A stretch of 64,000 nt of DNA from Siphonodentalium dalli (GCA_032622095.1 CP136065.1:67673675-67737674); one strand, 5' to 3'. Counted from the stretch's first letter, positions 22,563-34,345 are shown. The notes: a model not told the origin generated them from the sequence alone. Numbers and translations are program-made.

Positions 22563-23760
22563 CAATGCCATGTGCGTTTGTTCGCGGTGGGTCACAAACA
22601 GGGACGCATTGACAGGGGGTTTGGGTGTAAGTACTTATATTGTATGGGACACTATCGGGTCTAATTGAAAATTTCATGTGCATGTTTCCACGTCTGGTCA
22701 TCACGTGTAGGGACGCGGCGACGGGCGTTTGGTGTGCACGTATGTACTGCTTTTCTAATATTGATTGTGACACTGTCGGGTCTGTTTGACAATTTCATTA
22801 GCATGTTCTCACGACTGGTTAGATGTAGGGACGCGGCCACATGGGACGTGTACGCACTTATATTGCCTGGCACCATGTCTGTTTGAACAGTTCATGTGCA
22901 TGTTTTCACTTGTCACAAATGTCCCGTGTAGAGACGTGGCGACATGGTGTTAGGGTGTACGTACATATATTGCATGGGACATTGCCTGGTCTATTTGATT
23001 ATTTCATGTGTATGCCATCAGTGCTGATCACATAGTCACAGAGGGTGGCACAGGGGGTGTGGTGTACGTATACTTATATTGCATGCAACACTGTCTGGTC
23101 GGTTTGAACATTTCATGTGTATGGTCTCATGGCTGGTCACAGCGGCGTGGTACAAGGGGTTGGGTATACATACTTTTATTGCATTTGATATATAGGCAAT
23201 ATCTTTGATTTCATGTGCATGTTTTCACGTCCGGTCATCACATGTAGAGACGCGACGACAGGTGATTGGGGTGCAGTCTGTACCTTTTTTATAATATTGA
23301 TTGTGACACTGTCGATCTGTTTGACAATTTCATCTGCACGTTTTCACGACTGGTTAGATGTAGGGATGCGGCGACATGGGATTGGCGTGTACGCACTTAT
23401 ATTGCATGGGACAATGTCTGCTTGAACATTTCGTGTGCATGTTTTCACATGTCACAATTTGTCCCAAGTAGAGACGTGGCGACATGGGGTTAGGGTGTGC
23501 ATACTTATATTGCATGGTACACTGTCTGGTCTATTTGATTATATCGTGTGTATGTCATACAGGCTGATCACATCGTCACAGATGGGTGGCACAGGGGGTT
23601 GGGGTGTACGTATACTTATATTGCACTCTCCGGTCGGTTTGAATATTTCATGTGTATGGTCTCATGGCTGGTCACAGCGGCGTGGCTCGAGGGGTTGGGT
23701 ATAAATACGTTTATTGCATTTGATTATATAGGCAGCATCTTCTATTTGATATATCCCAAA
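22563..23760. repeat. 108-bp satellite with a five-monomer higher-order unit, copy A
   Basis: Monomer starts marked by TTTCATGTGCATG or a variant fall near 22563, 22672, 22794, 22891, 23003, 23112, 23209, 23329, 23431, 23544 and 23648, so spacing alternates among about 97, 104, 110 and 121. Monomers five apart resemble each other most, for example TCATGGCTGGTCACAGCGG near 23124 and 23660 and CGACTGGTTAGATGTAGGGA near 22811 and 23347, giving a 537-bp higher-order period. Many frames stay open through it, but open frames in different monomers use different phases, so I read it as non-coding. Confidence 0.85.
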
Positions 23761-24139
23761 TTGCATATTTATATTTATGGTGACAACTCGATAAGCTAAC
23801 GTTTCTTTTCCGAATTCCGGAAACATGGACCTCAGCATTCGTCTTGGATTTTACTCTTTGTATCATTCAAGTCTTTGGAATACGTTACAGCCCTCATCTC
23901 ATATGTCCGTCTGCATATTGGATGTCACGATTTGAATCTATCGGCAAACCATATAGCCCAGATTTATGAGCATGTAATTATTAAATTGTACATGCACGAT
24001 CAAGCTTCATATCTAGGGGTAATTTGGCCATGTAAGCATCGTGTGCTTGGTCGTGAGTACACCAAGTATCTCGTTCTGATAGATGCGTATACATGTATAT
24101 GAATTTCTAATATTAACTTTATAACATTCCCCCAATGTA

Positions 24140-24238
24140 TGTGACTATTTTTTTGTAAAATAATTCGTGGGCGATCTGATGCATGCATCTTCTTTTCTCG
24201 TTGTCCCTTGGCATGGTGATAGCACAACCTGTGGGAAG

Positions 24239-24281
<43 letters not shown>

Positions 24282-24690
24282 CACACACCCACACACACAC
24301 ACACCACACTAGCGTTTTCGTCCATTAGTTCGTTCACAAGAGTTACGGCCCTTGTTTGTCTAGAAATATGTCGATGTCTGTGTGAATTATGTGTCCCTCC
24401 AAATGTATCACCTTGTAACTCAGGTATTAATTGTCGGGTATCGTTGTTCTTTGTCGTTGTGACAGCACAGCCCGGGGAAATAATACCGACTTACTAAATG
24501 TTTCGTCCATTAAATTTTATAAAATTTATGGCCCTTGTTTGACTGGAATATTTCTGAAGCCCTTGTTTGACTTGGGAATTTCTGAATGTTGTATCAGTAT
24601 GAATATATCAGCTTGTAACTCGGGAATTGCTGATTGGATTTGTTGTGTATTGATAGCCCAGTGTAAGAGGAAATTATACCAACTTCTTTA
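24140..24690. repeat. Dispersed repeat with CA microsatellite, copy A
   Basis: It starts with the complement of AAGATGCATGCATCAG and continues with two or three degenerate units carrying TTACGGCCCTTGTTTG, TATCACCTTGTAACTC and GACAGCACAGCCCGGGG. It aligns with 55970-56450 in copy B and with 20281-20530. Confidence 0.7.
24240..24304. repeat. CA microsatellite, expanded in copy A
   Basis: About 30 CA dinucleotides with two interruptions; the copy B counterpart near 56071-56085 has only about seven. Confidence 0.95.
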
Positions 24691-24723
24691 GAAAATAACA
24701 CGAATCTCCATCCATACGAATAT

Positions 24724-24969
24724 TTAGTATTTCCCGCTCTCTAAACTGGGCATCAGGGGCACGCTTGGTTTGGCACTTGTTAAACAAATTAAATAGGAGG
24801 TACTACAAAGTTTCCAAGCTTGATCTAAGTTGAGTGACATCTCAATATGCCATTCCGATCTATAAATGACCATTTCGACAAGATGTGAAAATGTGTTGAC
24901 GCTCACAGAAGCGAGCACATTTGAAACAATGAACACATACCGTACAATTATTTTGGTCAGCCTGTTCAT
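24724..24969 (-). CDS. Possible small secreted-protein open frame, copy A
   Basis: From ATG at 24969 the - strand is open for 81 residues and starts MNRLTKIIVRYVFIVSNVLA, which looks like a signal peptide. TATATTAAAAG lies about 40 bp upstream of the ATG and could serve as a TATA box. The counterpart in copy B (56494-56739) has the same length and no frameshift. However, replacement differences between the copies outnumber silent ones by eye, and no family is recognised. It could be a first exon, a small single-exon gene or chance. Confidence 0.25.
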   Translation of the reverse strand: MNRLTKIIVRYVFIVSNVLASVSVNTFSHLVEMVIYRSEWHIEMSLNLDQAWKLCSTSYLICLTSAKPSVPLMPSLESGKY

Positions 24970-25587
24970 GTATTAACAAATGAACCCAAGAAATCGGTGG
25001 CTTTTAATATACATGTAGGTTTGTTGAGTGCAAACTGTAAAAACAAATCCCTACTAATTTCAAATATAAATGAAATTTTGTAAATTAAACTTCAGGCATT
25101 TGTACGCAATAGCTACAATCAATATATAAATGTGATAACGATGATGGTGATACATTGTATGATATATATGGAACACCGCTACTCATCCGGTTGCCGTATT
25201 GGATGCTGGAGTGAGCAATATTCTCTCATGTCGGCATACATCCAGAGCTATCGAATGTTCCACAGTTAAGACCATGCATGCCAATCTGCGAATCCTATCC
25301 ACCCGAATCAGGCATTGTGGTGGCGTAATCCATCTACATCGGCCACACACTGATGTATATGTGTTCGAACATTTAAAGCCATGCACATGGCGATATGCGC
25401 TCCAAAATACAAATAATATTATTCGCCTTTGATTTTTTTCCCGGTATCGAAATAGTCGATAAACTATCTTTCTACGAGCATTTTGTAACCCAAAGAGACG
25501 CACTGAAGTAATGAAAAATGCATCTACGAACAAGGTGTTTGTGTCCCAAAAAAAAAACAACAGCCATCTGCACGACATGGAGCAGAA

Positions 25588-25640
25588 AGAGCGTTCCGTG
25601 TTATTCTATTACTGACATGGTAGCAATAAAGAGCGTTTTT
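25588..25640 (-). repeat. Single 42-bp relative of the satellite monomer, copy A
   Basis: On the - strand AACGCTCTTTATTGCTACCA and CTAATAGAATAACACGG-like sequence lead to a second AACGCTCTTTC 42 bp further. This is the closest match in the window to the 41-bp satellite monomer outside the array. It recurs at 57362-57412 in copy B. Confidence 0.75.
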
Positions 25641-26786
25641 CTAACTTATGGCGAAAAATTGAAAACGGCTGGAAAGTGGCTGCGATTTTGGCAAGTGTTT
25701 TTCAAAGCCTAATATGGTGGCATACATGTGATGTATATTAATATATCGAAGTCTCGGATATACCGATCTGGTGGGTGGGGGGGGGGGGCGGGGTCAGTGA
25801 GCAATTAATGACTAAAGGTAACGTACATGCAATTATAATATGCTTAGCATCTGTTCCATTTATTGGCATGGCATAATTTATCACTTTTACATACTTAGAT
25901 CCAGACATGTCGCTCGAATGCATTCACGGACGTGGTTTATATAAGGTTCGATGTGTGGGTGACAACCTTGAAATTTCCATCTGCACTCCATCAACCAGAA
26001 AATGACTTGTTGAAAATATTGACCAAAGTTGGGCATTCAGACAATGTTCTTCATGCTGTAATGGGTAACCTCTTGTTAGAAGCATGTTACATTTAGCTAG
26101 CATATAGGGTTATAAGTTACAATAGCTGGTGGTTATCTTAACTATACCTGGGGAATGAGTTTTACCCCAGCAGTGTGTCTATGTCTGCTGCCCTTGTATG
26201 TTATATAGACAACCCCACTGACCACAATTACTGGCTAATATTTTAACACTAATAGGTAAGATTAAAAATATTCCCGGTTAGAGTTACAATACCCGGTTAT
26301 TGTGGTAAGTGGGGTAGTTTAGATAACGCACAAAGGCAGCTCACAATAGAAAATATGGCGGCTATGGTCTGAACCAAGGATTATTGCTTTTGATAATTAC
26401 GTTTGAAATACACTACCCTCCCCCAAAGCTGGCAGTGTTTCTCGTTGCTTGCATAGTATGATATACTATGGTAAATTACCATAATGTTAATTATGGGCTA
26501 TATGTGGCAAAACTATAGTTGAGTACCGACACATAATATATTCAGCATAACACATGTAGTAACAGTACAACCACGAAACAGTTGAATTTTTCTTCGCATG
26601 TGCAACTTCTGGAACCTCTCATATCCCCCTGCGTATATTCAACTAATTCGACGTGGCTTCAGACGACTTGACTGTTCAGAGCTGAGTGTGGTAGAGCTAA
26701 TGTCAGGCAGACGAACCATTCAAAGCTACCACTTACAAGTGTAGATGCCATATGAGATACGGCGCGAGAGATAGAATGGGGAGGGG

Positions 26787-26788
<2 letters not shown>

Positions 26789-26877
<89 letters not shown>
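26789..26877. repeat. GA microsatellite, copy A
   Basis: About 44 GA dinucleotides preceded by a G run. In copy B the place holds an interrupted GA run followed by a pure TA run (58988-59093). Confidence 0.97.
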
Positions 26878-26880
<3 letters not shown>

Positions 26881-27163
26881 CAGGGCTACCGTTAGTTATG
26901 GACTTCGAATATGTCACGTAGTAAATCCAGAGTTGGTGAAGCTTATCAATCATACTGTTGTGGTGATTATAACATATAATTATTTACATATAATTTAATC
27001 ATAAACTGTAAACGCACATATTACTTCAAAAGTACATGTACGTTCACACCATCACAAGTTTGCACGGTATTTTATCAAGGCATTTCGTCGTAGGATCACA
27101 ATCAAAATCAGAATAAGTTCATTGCAAAAGCTATGATTTAACACAAAACATGCAATATATATA

Positions 27164-28150
27164 ATAGTCCAGGAGATATTGGTAGACCTCTGCACCCCCC
27201 AGGGCTTAACTTCACCCCACTAATTTTCTTCCCTAAGGTCTCCTCTAATTTTTTTCACTTGTTAACAAGAAAAAAAAGTGGCCGCAGAGACTCCAGACAA
27301 GATGGCGTCCATCATGGCGGCCATTTTTGTATATGCACCAGGTCTCTTTGATCGCCGTTATAGTAAAGATGATGTCACATACGGTCTTATTTTCCGTTCG
27401 ATTCGTTATGGAAATATACAACCCTTACAAATTAGTCAAAAATCCGAAACAAAAATCCAATATGGCGGCCAAGATGGCCGCCAAAATGTGAACATTTTCT
27501 ATTTTTCGGACATTTCACCACCTTTCGTTTGTCTCTGTGGGAAAATATTGGCACCTTGACGCGATTTTATACATTTATCGTCTAGAAGAGTCATTGGCGA
27601 ACACACGGGGACCATAATATACATTTCTGGACAGATATGTTTGTCCGATATCACGTTTTCCCAAATGCCGGTATAATCCGGTCAAAGCCAAAACGACACT
27701 AATAACGCAATGTCTGTTTCGAATCAATGAGTGTTATTGCTATTATTACTCCAGCCATGATTATATATGTGCAGGAGATACTCGGGCTAGGATTCCTCTT
27801 ATACCTGAGTTGAGGAATATTCACCCAAATCCAAGATGGCGGCCAAAATGGCCACCAGAAATAGAAAAATCGCCGAAAATCGCTGATTTTAACATCAGTG
27901 AGAGTTATTGTCACGACAACTCCACACCTGCTTACTATTGTGAGTTGGGAACACTTAGTTGAATAACTTTCCTTATATTGCATTTAAATAAAAGTCCCCC
28001 AAATCCAAAATGGCGCCCACAATGGCCGACAAATTTGAAAAATCACCGAAATTCCCTCATGTTCACATCATTGGGCATTATTGTCGAGAAAACTCCACAC
28101 ATGCTGACAGTTGAGTTGTAAATACTGAGGTGAAGTAATTACCTTTCATC
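27164..28150 (+). repeat. Left arm of the 5-kb inverted-repeat element
   Basis: Pairs with 30972-32178. It contains a ~173-bp tandem subrepeat, each unit starting with an AAGATGGCGGCCAAAATGG-type motif (27833, about 28007, 28178, about 28341, the last two or three running past the arm into the spacer), followed by GTTATTGTC...CTCCACAC.TGCT. The whole left arm is missing from copy B. Confidence 0.85.
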
Positions 28151-29985
28151 CCATGCAAGAAATGGTTTTCCAAATCTAAGATGGCGGCCAAAATGGCGAC
28201 CGATATTTGAAAACACGCCTACATTCCTTTACTTTCTTACGATGGGCGTTATTGTTTCGCGAATTCTACCCACCATCACATGTTGATATGGAATATTGGT
28301 ATGAAGCATTCATTTGAGTTTGTCAATTGATACTCAAGGTCAAGATGGCAGGTAAACTGGAGGCCAGAAATTGAAAAGAAATCGATATATTCACATACAA
28401 ATTTCAACTTTTTGTCATAGTATCGATATGTATCGACGAAACTATACACAAACCATATATTAGTTCAACTTAAAACGTATCAAAACGCATAACATTGATC
28501 GGGTCCTTCTGGAAGTACGAAAACCCACACTTAATATAGCGATGTGTCATTTCGAAATCCATTTGACACTTCGCGCCGATAATAGCCACAATTACCTGGT
28601 AAAGATTCTGATTTGCCACGTCCTTAATGATCTGGACCAGTTTCCATTTCTTTGCCTGATAAATCTAGGTCGCTCACACCGACAAAGTATTCAACACTTC
28701 CTGTGAGAAGGGTCCCTTTAATCATAACGTTTCAAACAATTAATTTCCCGGTGTCTGGCTTAAGATTTTAGATGCTTGCTAAATATGGGATTTGTTCGTC
28801 ATCTTGAACTAGAAAGGCATATGGTCGGTAATTATACAAGCTTACAGAAGGTCATCTCTATGTATGTCTTTCTCATACCCCGTGGGGATAATGACATGTA
28901 TACATGGCGAACTTTCCAGTTAACTAGTCACTTCTCAATAGATGGTTCAACTCACAAACTTAGCGAACGTATTGGCATACGTGGACAACTTCGGCAGTGT
29001 TTCGGAGGTAACTAGCTGTCTTATTCCCTTGGACAGATGCCTATCTGCTAATGAGAAGACCATAATGTACCGACTACCCACACTTCTTGATCATGATCCT
29101 AAGCAAACTGTGTGACGTCCCGCAGTCGTCTCGTCGAATAGCTCCCAGCAGAGAAAAACAATACTCGCGGTGCTAGTTTGTGGACATGCGCCATGACAGT
29201 GGGAATGAAATGGGCCACGGTATACAACCCTACATCAGGTGCATGTTTCAATATAGAATGTCATGCGTGTTGGTCTTTTTGGTGTGGTAAGATTGTATTT
29301 CCACAGCCATTTCAAGGCCGTTCTGAATCAACATGACCAGACGTATAATTTTGTCTGGATAATACTATCCTAGCCAGTCGGATGGGCTAAAGGATAATGT
29401 CTTTATGGAATGAAGGTATGCATTGTTGTTATGATCTCTCAGGGTTAGTGTCAGTATATGGACGGTATTATTCAAGAAAATGTCAGGAACTGTGGTGCAT
29501 TTATTTCACTGTGTGTTTAAAGAACAATTTATAGTCTCGATGGCAATGGATGTGGACGTTGGTGAATGTGACCTTTATGATCATATAGCTTTATATTATA
29601 TAACTTTATAATATAGTAGTTAAGATGTCTCATGCATGACAATGGTTTTGAATGGTGATGTTACCAATAAATCACTTGGTGTACCCAACGTAGGTTAAAC
29701 TGAATGCAAGATCTCATCAAAGTAACATTCCTCTAGATGTTCTTCGCGTTGAACATTTCACCCTTGTGTTGATGGCATTGCACTTTCTTGAACCATACCG
29801 ACCACCACCCAGCGTGAGTATGACATATTATCGGTAACTATCAAATGCATCGTCCTGAAGACTACATCCCAGTCTGGTGGGGGCTTATAGTAGTAGCCAA
29901 TGGTACACGTCTGGTTCGTTGATTAAGAACGGCTTCCAAGCGGATTGAAAGATACAATCTTAGCATACAAGGAAAGCAAAGCCAC
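28151..29985. other. Spacer of the inverted-repeat element; no gene recognised
   Basis: The first 250 bp continue the ~173-bp subrepeat. An open frame of 79 codons at 28776-29015 (+) has no recognisable domain. From 29458 onward the sequence is shared with copy B. Confidence 0.4.
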
Positions 29986-30620
29986 ATGAGATCATGTCTG
30001 AATCTAAAACATACACAAAGAAGGCGCGGTGCAGTCATGGTCCAATTTCATTTCCACTATCATGACACATGCCCACAAACTAGCACCGCATGTATTGTTA
30101 GTATCTGCTTGGATCTGTACGGTGAGACGATTGATGGACGCCACCAGGACTGTTCTTATGATCATGGTCAAGAAGTGTGGGTATATTATGCATTATGGTC
30201 TTCTACGCCTTAGCAGAAAGGCATCCGTCAAATGTTAGGCTTTCAACATTCGAAGCCATATACAGAAGTTGTCCGGCTACGACAGTACGTGAATATGTGA
30301 ATTTGTGAACCATATATTGAGAAGTGGCTGGATGGGAAGATCACCAGATGTACAGTTTGTTATCCACATTAGATAACCAAATCTGAAAAATACGCAGATA
30401 GAGAGATCCTTCTGAAAGCTAGTATACGCATCGACCGCATACCTTTGTATTTTATCACGCAAGATGACGCTCATATCCCATATGTAGCATCTGAATTATA
30501 CCATAAGCTACCACGAATGAAGCTCGCCAAGAATAAGGATAAGAATTCCCAGCTTTCGAGACAAACACATGAGCTTGACACCGGCATATGTGTTGTTTGA
30601 AACATTCCGATTAGTGGGAC
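29986..30620 (+). pseudogene. Degenerate coding-like sequence of unknown family, copy A
   Basis: On the + strand one frame reads, with in-frame stops in between, GIRQMLGFQHSKPYTEVV, EPYIEKWLDGKITRCTVCYP and, from about 30373, ITKSEKYADREILLKAS followed by LYFITQDDAHIPYVASELYH and KLPRMKLAKNKDKN. The amino-acid flavour and three successive open stretches in the same frame suggest an old protein gene, perhaps the element's own, damaged by stop codons. The same reading is present at 59625-60250 in copy B. I recognise no family and propose no function. Confidence 0.35.
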
Positions 30621-30971
30621 CCTTCTACCAAGAAGTGTAGAAAACTGTGTTGGAGTGAGCGAGATAGATTAATGTGACGATACGAATGCTCATCCAGATA
30701 ATGCTGAATGTGGCAAATCAGAATAAGCTCAGGTACTGTTGTTTTGATTCTTGGAAGTCATAATATGACTATTCGGCGCAACCATATACGGTTACGGCCA
30801 TTATGGGCGCTTAGTGGAGAATGGATTTCTAAATGCCACATCGCGATTATTGTGGGTTTTCATCCTTCCAGAAGGCGACGACCTATGTTGGAACTAATAG
30901 ATGGCTTATGTACCGTTTCGTCCAATGCATGCATATTAATATTATGACAAAAAGTTTCCTTCATCAGATGC

Positions 30972-32178
30972 AAGGTAATTACTTCACCTCAGTATTTACA
31001 ACTTAACTGTCAGCATGTGTGGAGTTTTCTCGGCAATAATGTCCAGTGATGTGAACATGAGGGAATTTCGGTGATTTTTCAAAATTGGTCGGCCATTGTG
31101 GGCGCCATTTTGGATTTGGGGGACTTTTATTTGGCTGCAATATAAGGACAGTTATTCGACTAAGTGTTCCCAACGCACAATAGTAAGCAGGTGTGGAGTT
31201 GTCGTGACAATAACTTTCACTGATGTTAAAATCAGCGATTTTCGGCGATTTTTCTATTCCTGGTGGCCATTTTGGCCGCCATCTTGGATTTGGGTGAATA
31301 TTCCTCAACTCAGGTATAAGAGGAATCCTAGCCCGAGTATATCCTGCACACATATATAATCATGGCTGGAGTAATAATAGCAATAACACTCATTGATTCG
31401 AAACAGACATTGCGTTATTAGCGTCGTTTTGGCTTTGACCGGATTATACCGGAATTTGGGAAAACGTGATATCGGACAACAATATAATAATAATGTATAG
31501 CATTTGTAAAGCGCCTTTCCCATGAGGCCCAAAGCGCTCAAAGTTTTTACAATTATTACCCTGATGAGCCTGAACATTCAGTAACCATCTACTGCTCCCC
31601 GGGGACAGGGGGAGGTACAGCCGTGAGTATGCGAGGATACCATATGGCTAGCATACTGACAAGATCTTTCACTGCTCATTATCAGGTACCCTTGTAATGC
31701 ATGGGTGGTGCAAAGCAGACACAGTACGAGCGATATCCGTCAAGGAATGTATATTATGGTCCCCGTGTGTTCAACAATGACTCTTCTAGACGATAAATGT
31801 ATAAAATCGCATCAAGGTGCCAATATTTTCCCACAGAGACAAACGAAAGGTGGTGAAATGTCCGAAAAATAGCAATTTTTCACATTTCGGCGGCCATCTT
31901 GGATTTTTGCCTAATTTGTAAGGGTTGTATATTACCATAACGAATCGAACGGAAAACAAGACCGCATGTGACATCATCTTTACTATAACGGCGATCAAAG
32001 AGACCTGGTGCATATAAAAAAAATGGCGCCATGATGGACGCCATCTTGTCGGCCACTTTTTTTTCTTGTTAACAAGTGAAAAAGATTAGAGGAGACCGTA
32101 AGGAAGAAATTAGTGGGGTGAAGTTAAGTCCTGGGTAGGGGGGGGGTGCAGAGGTCTACCAATATCTCCTGGACTATA
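30972..32178 (-). repeat. Right arm of the 5-kb inverted-repeat element, copy A
   Basis: Complementary to 27164-28150. It carries GGCCGCCATCTTGG at 31274 and GCGGCCATCTTGG near 31891, the mirror images of the left-arm motifs, and is interrupted by a SINE at 31486-31736. The copy B arm (60608-61577) is uninterrupted. Confidence 0.88.
31486..31736 (-). mobile_element. 5'-truncated SINE insertion
   Basis: On the - strand this is the body and tail of the SINE seen at 41008-41395, sharing TGCACCACCCATGC, GGTATCCTCGCATAC-like sequence, GCTTTGGGCCTCATGGGAAA and a tail of ATT repeats. The tRNA-like head is missing. Copy B has the empty site GACAACAATATCCGTCAAGG at 61111-61130, and the left arm also lacks it. 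ATAT flanks both sides and may be a short target duplication. Confidence 0.88.
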
Positions 32179-32182
32179 AGGA

Positions 32183-32311
32183 TTAACTGTTATGTGGACT
32201 GTTTTTATGGAGATGTAACCGTGAGGTAAGTGGTCATAACTTGTATGTAGAACCCTTCGACCACTTACCTCACGGTTACATCTCCATAAAAACAGTCCAC
32301 ATGACAGTTAA
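32183..32311. repeat. Near-perfect 53-bp hairpin, copy A
   Basis: Arms 32183-32235 and 32259-32311 pair over 53 bp with only one T-G pair, around a 23-nt loop. It abuts the outer end of the inverted-repeat element. The copy B version (61582-61710) has two further changes in one arm. Confidence 0.9.
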
Positions 32312-33781
32312 ACCTTGTATTTATATACATTTAGCGAAAAGGCCACTTTTGTAAATGTATTTAAATCGAAAAGTGTATCGTGACAAAACGAGCCCAAAAT
32401 ATCCCATAGCACCCTTGGCAAAAGTTAACAGGAACAATTTATCTTTATATTGAAACCCGATGATGTATTAAGTCAATCCTGCGCAAGTCCACATGCGCCC
32501 AAAACATTGCGCGTTCTATCTTTCCGAAACTGATGACGAGTCGATGTAATTATGAGGCTGCAGTTATGAGCTGTTGCGCGTTCACCGAGAAATAATTGCA
32601 ACTAGCCACGTGGGCGCCGACCAATCGGAATGCTGGATTTAGTGATGATCACACTTAGTATATAAATATATATACATATATGTACAATAGCGGGGAACGA
32701 TAGTGGCTATAATATTGTACTCAATTTACTCATGCCACAGCCATGATACCATATAATATTTATATATCTCAACCACTCTGGGTGAAGGCACGCCCATTCC
32801 CATTTTGCCAGTCACATCGAATAATGCAGGAGAACATCAGTTATATGTACCCCGGGATATATTTTGAAATGGGGAGTTTTTGCCCAGCCGAGGTGGGGTC
32901 TTCAGTGTCTCAAATGCATCAAAGGCACACTTCAGAGTTAACGACAATCTCCGACATTGTGCCAGAATATTAACGTAAACATGCATATAAAATGCATCTG
33001 TACCAGTAAATACATGTATACCACAGCTAACTACATGATAAGTAATAACTCTGTAGTTCCACTTTAGCTACCGAATTGTGCTTGTAAATATCATGCAATT
33101 ATCTCGCTGGAATTAACCATATAGGTATTTGAATGCAAATGTCAGTAACACCTATCATGTGCAACTACACAAATTTAATTGCTTATGTCGTTAGCTTTGG
33201 TGAAGATGCATTGTATATACATGTTTCCGTTCATATTCTGGCAACATATCGTTTTCTACGACGATATTCCTGCAAACAAACCATGTAAACTTGCGATGGT
33301 ATGAACACACCCTAAACAATTGAGCAATTTCTCATTAACCATACAACACGGGTGCTCGCGGGCAGCAAACGCACTCGTGTTTGGCACGATGCCAACATTG
33401 TTAATTGCAATTGACCAACCAATGTAAATTCCCAGATAAAGTTTCTCTTCAATTGGATATGCGTGATTGACATGTGTTTATTCCCAATTCATACATGTTA
33501 TTGTTGATCGCAAGAAATGTATCAAATTTATGGAAATATATTTATGATTTATGCAAACTATGCATTTTTGACTAATAATGGGATTAATTTAGCAAGAAAT
33601 CACTCTTGTTTCGATTAGGGTTATGAAGTTATAACCGAAAAGTTATTATGTGACATCTATGATATTATGTGATCAAACACATGTTATCATTAATTTTAAT
33701 GGCTTTTACAAATCCCCCAGGTTGCAACCGCTGCATACCTTCGCCAGATACCTGTATTACTGTACTGGATTGCTACGAGAT
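32312..33781. repeat. Left part of the older duplication, gene 2 side; no gene seen
   Basis: About 32900-33290 aligns with 1240-1610, and the remainder (33295-33781) fills the interval that holds the 41-bp satellite in copy 1. Copy B repeats this block at 61711-63168. Short frames such as 32743-32973 are preserved in copy B only because the copies are nearly identical. Confidence 0.55.
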
Positions 33782-33924
33782 CCACGGAGTGTTGAAGTGT
33801 TGACAAATATTTTCGAAATTTTAAGTTTCAGCTTTCTGATATTACTCTTATTGGTAGGATCATGGTGTACACAAACTATACGAATGTAGTGTTTCTGAAT
33901 ACCAAATTTGCACCAATCGCGGGG

Positions 33925-33947
33925 TTGATGATTTAGTAAATCATCAA
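33925..33947. repeat. Perfect 23-bp palindrome, copy A
   Basis: Identical to the palindromes at 5422-5444 and 63312-63334. Confidence 0.8.
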
Positions 33948-34209
33948 TACCACTCGTAGTGTAAATTTGGTGTTGATGGCTGTTGTTTGTTGAGACCCAA
34001 ACACCGTGTAATATATTGTATTTATTATGATTAAATGCGTCTTTCTGGGACATAAAATGCTTGTATGAATGTAGTTCAAATAATTATCGACCTATTTCGA
34101 TACCGGAAAACAGTTCAAAAGTCAATATTATTAGGCGTATTTTGGAGCGCAAACCACCATGTGGCTTTATCTGACATATAATGCGCGTGTTGTGGTTTGC
34201 GTTGTAATT

Positions 34210-34345
34210 AGAAACTCTCCGTTGTGTGCGTTGATGTAACGAATACGAACGCCTTAATGGTACTGCCACTCTTTAAACACACAACGGACCCAACCCAACG
34301 CACAATGGATCCAACACACAACGGAACCAAACACGACTAAACACT
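34210..34345. repeat. Cluster of CACACAACGGA short repeats with inverted partners
   Basis: CCGTTGTGTGCGTTG near 34217 faces CACACAACGGACCCAAC, CAACGCACAATGGATCC and CACACAACGGAACC at 34277-34330, so alternative stems can form. Repeated in copy B near 63605-63735. Confidence 0.65.

Larger units (their letters stand above)
27164..32178. mobile_element. 5-kb inverted-repeat (foldback-type) element, complete in copy A
   Basis: The left arm 27164-28150 and right arm 30972-32178 are inverted copies of about 0.95-1 kb each once a 251-bp SINE in the right arm is discounted. Outer ends read ATAGTCCAGGAGATATT and its complement. Both arms contain matching features in mirror order: the GTTAACAAGAAAAAAAGTGG block, ATGGCGGCC motifs, GACATTTCACCACC, CCGGTATAATCCGGTC. 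The 2.8-kb centre (28150-30971) contains degenerate coding-like sequence. No transposase is recognised; a MULE-like or foldback element is the best description. Confidence 0.7.

Noticed and set aside
22661-23704. Series of open frames of 60-90 codons with repeated peptides such as FSRLVRCRDAATWD
   Set aside because: They follow 108-bp satellite monomers in changing frames, have stops at monomer joins and are open in more than one phase, as expected for repeat DNA.
25183-25578. 131-codon open frame on the - strand
   Set aside because: The equivalent in copy B is disrupted and no domain is visible, so it is not under coding constraint.
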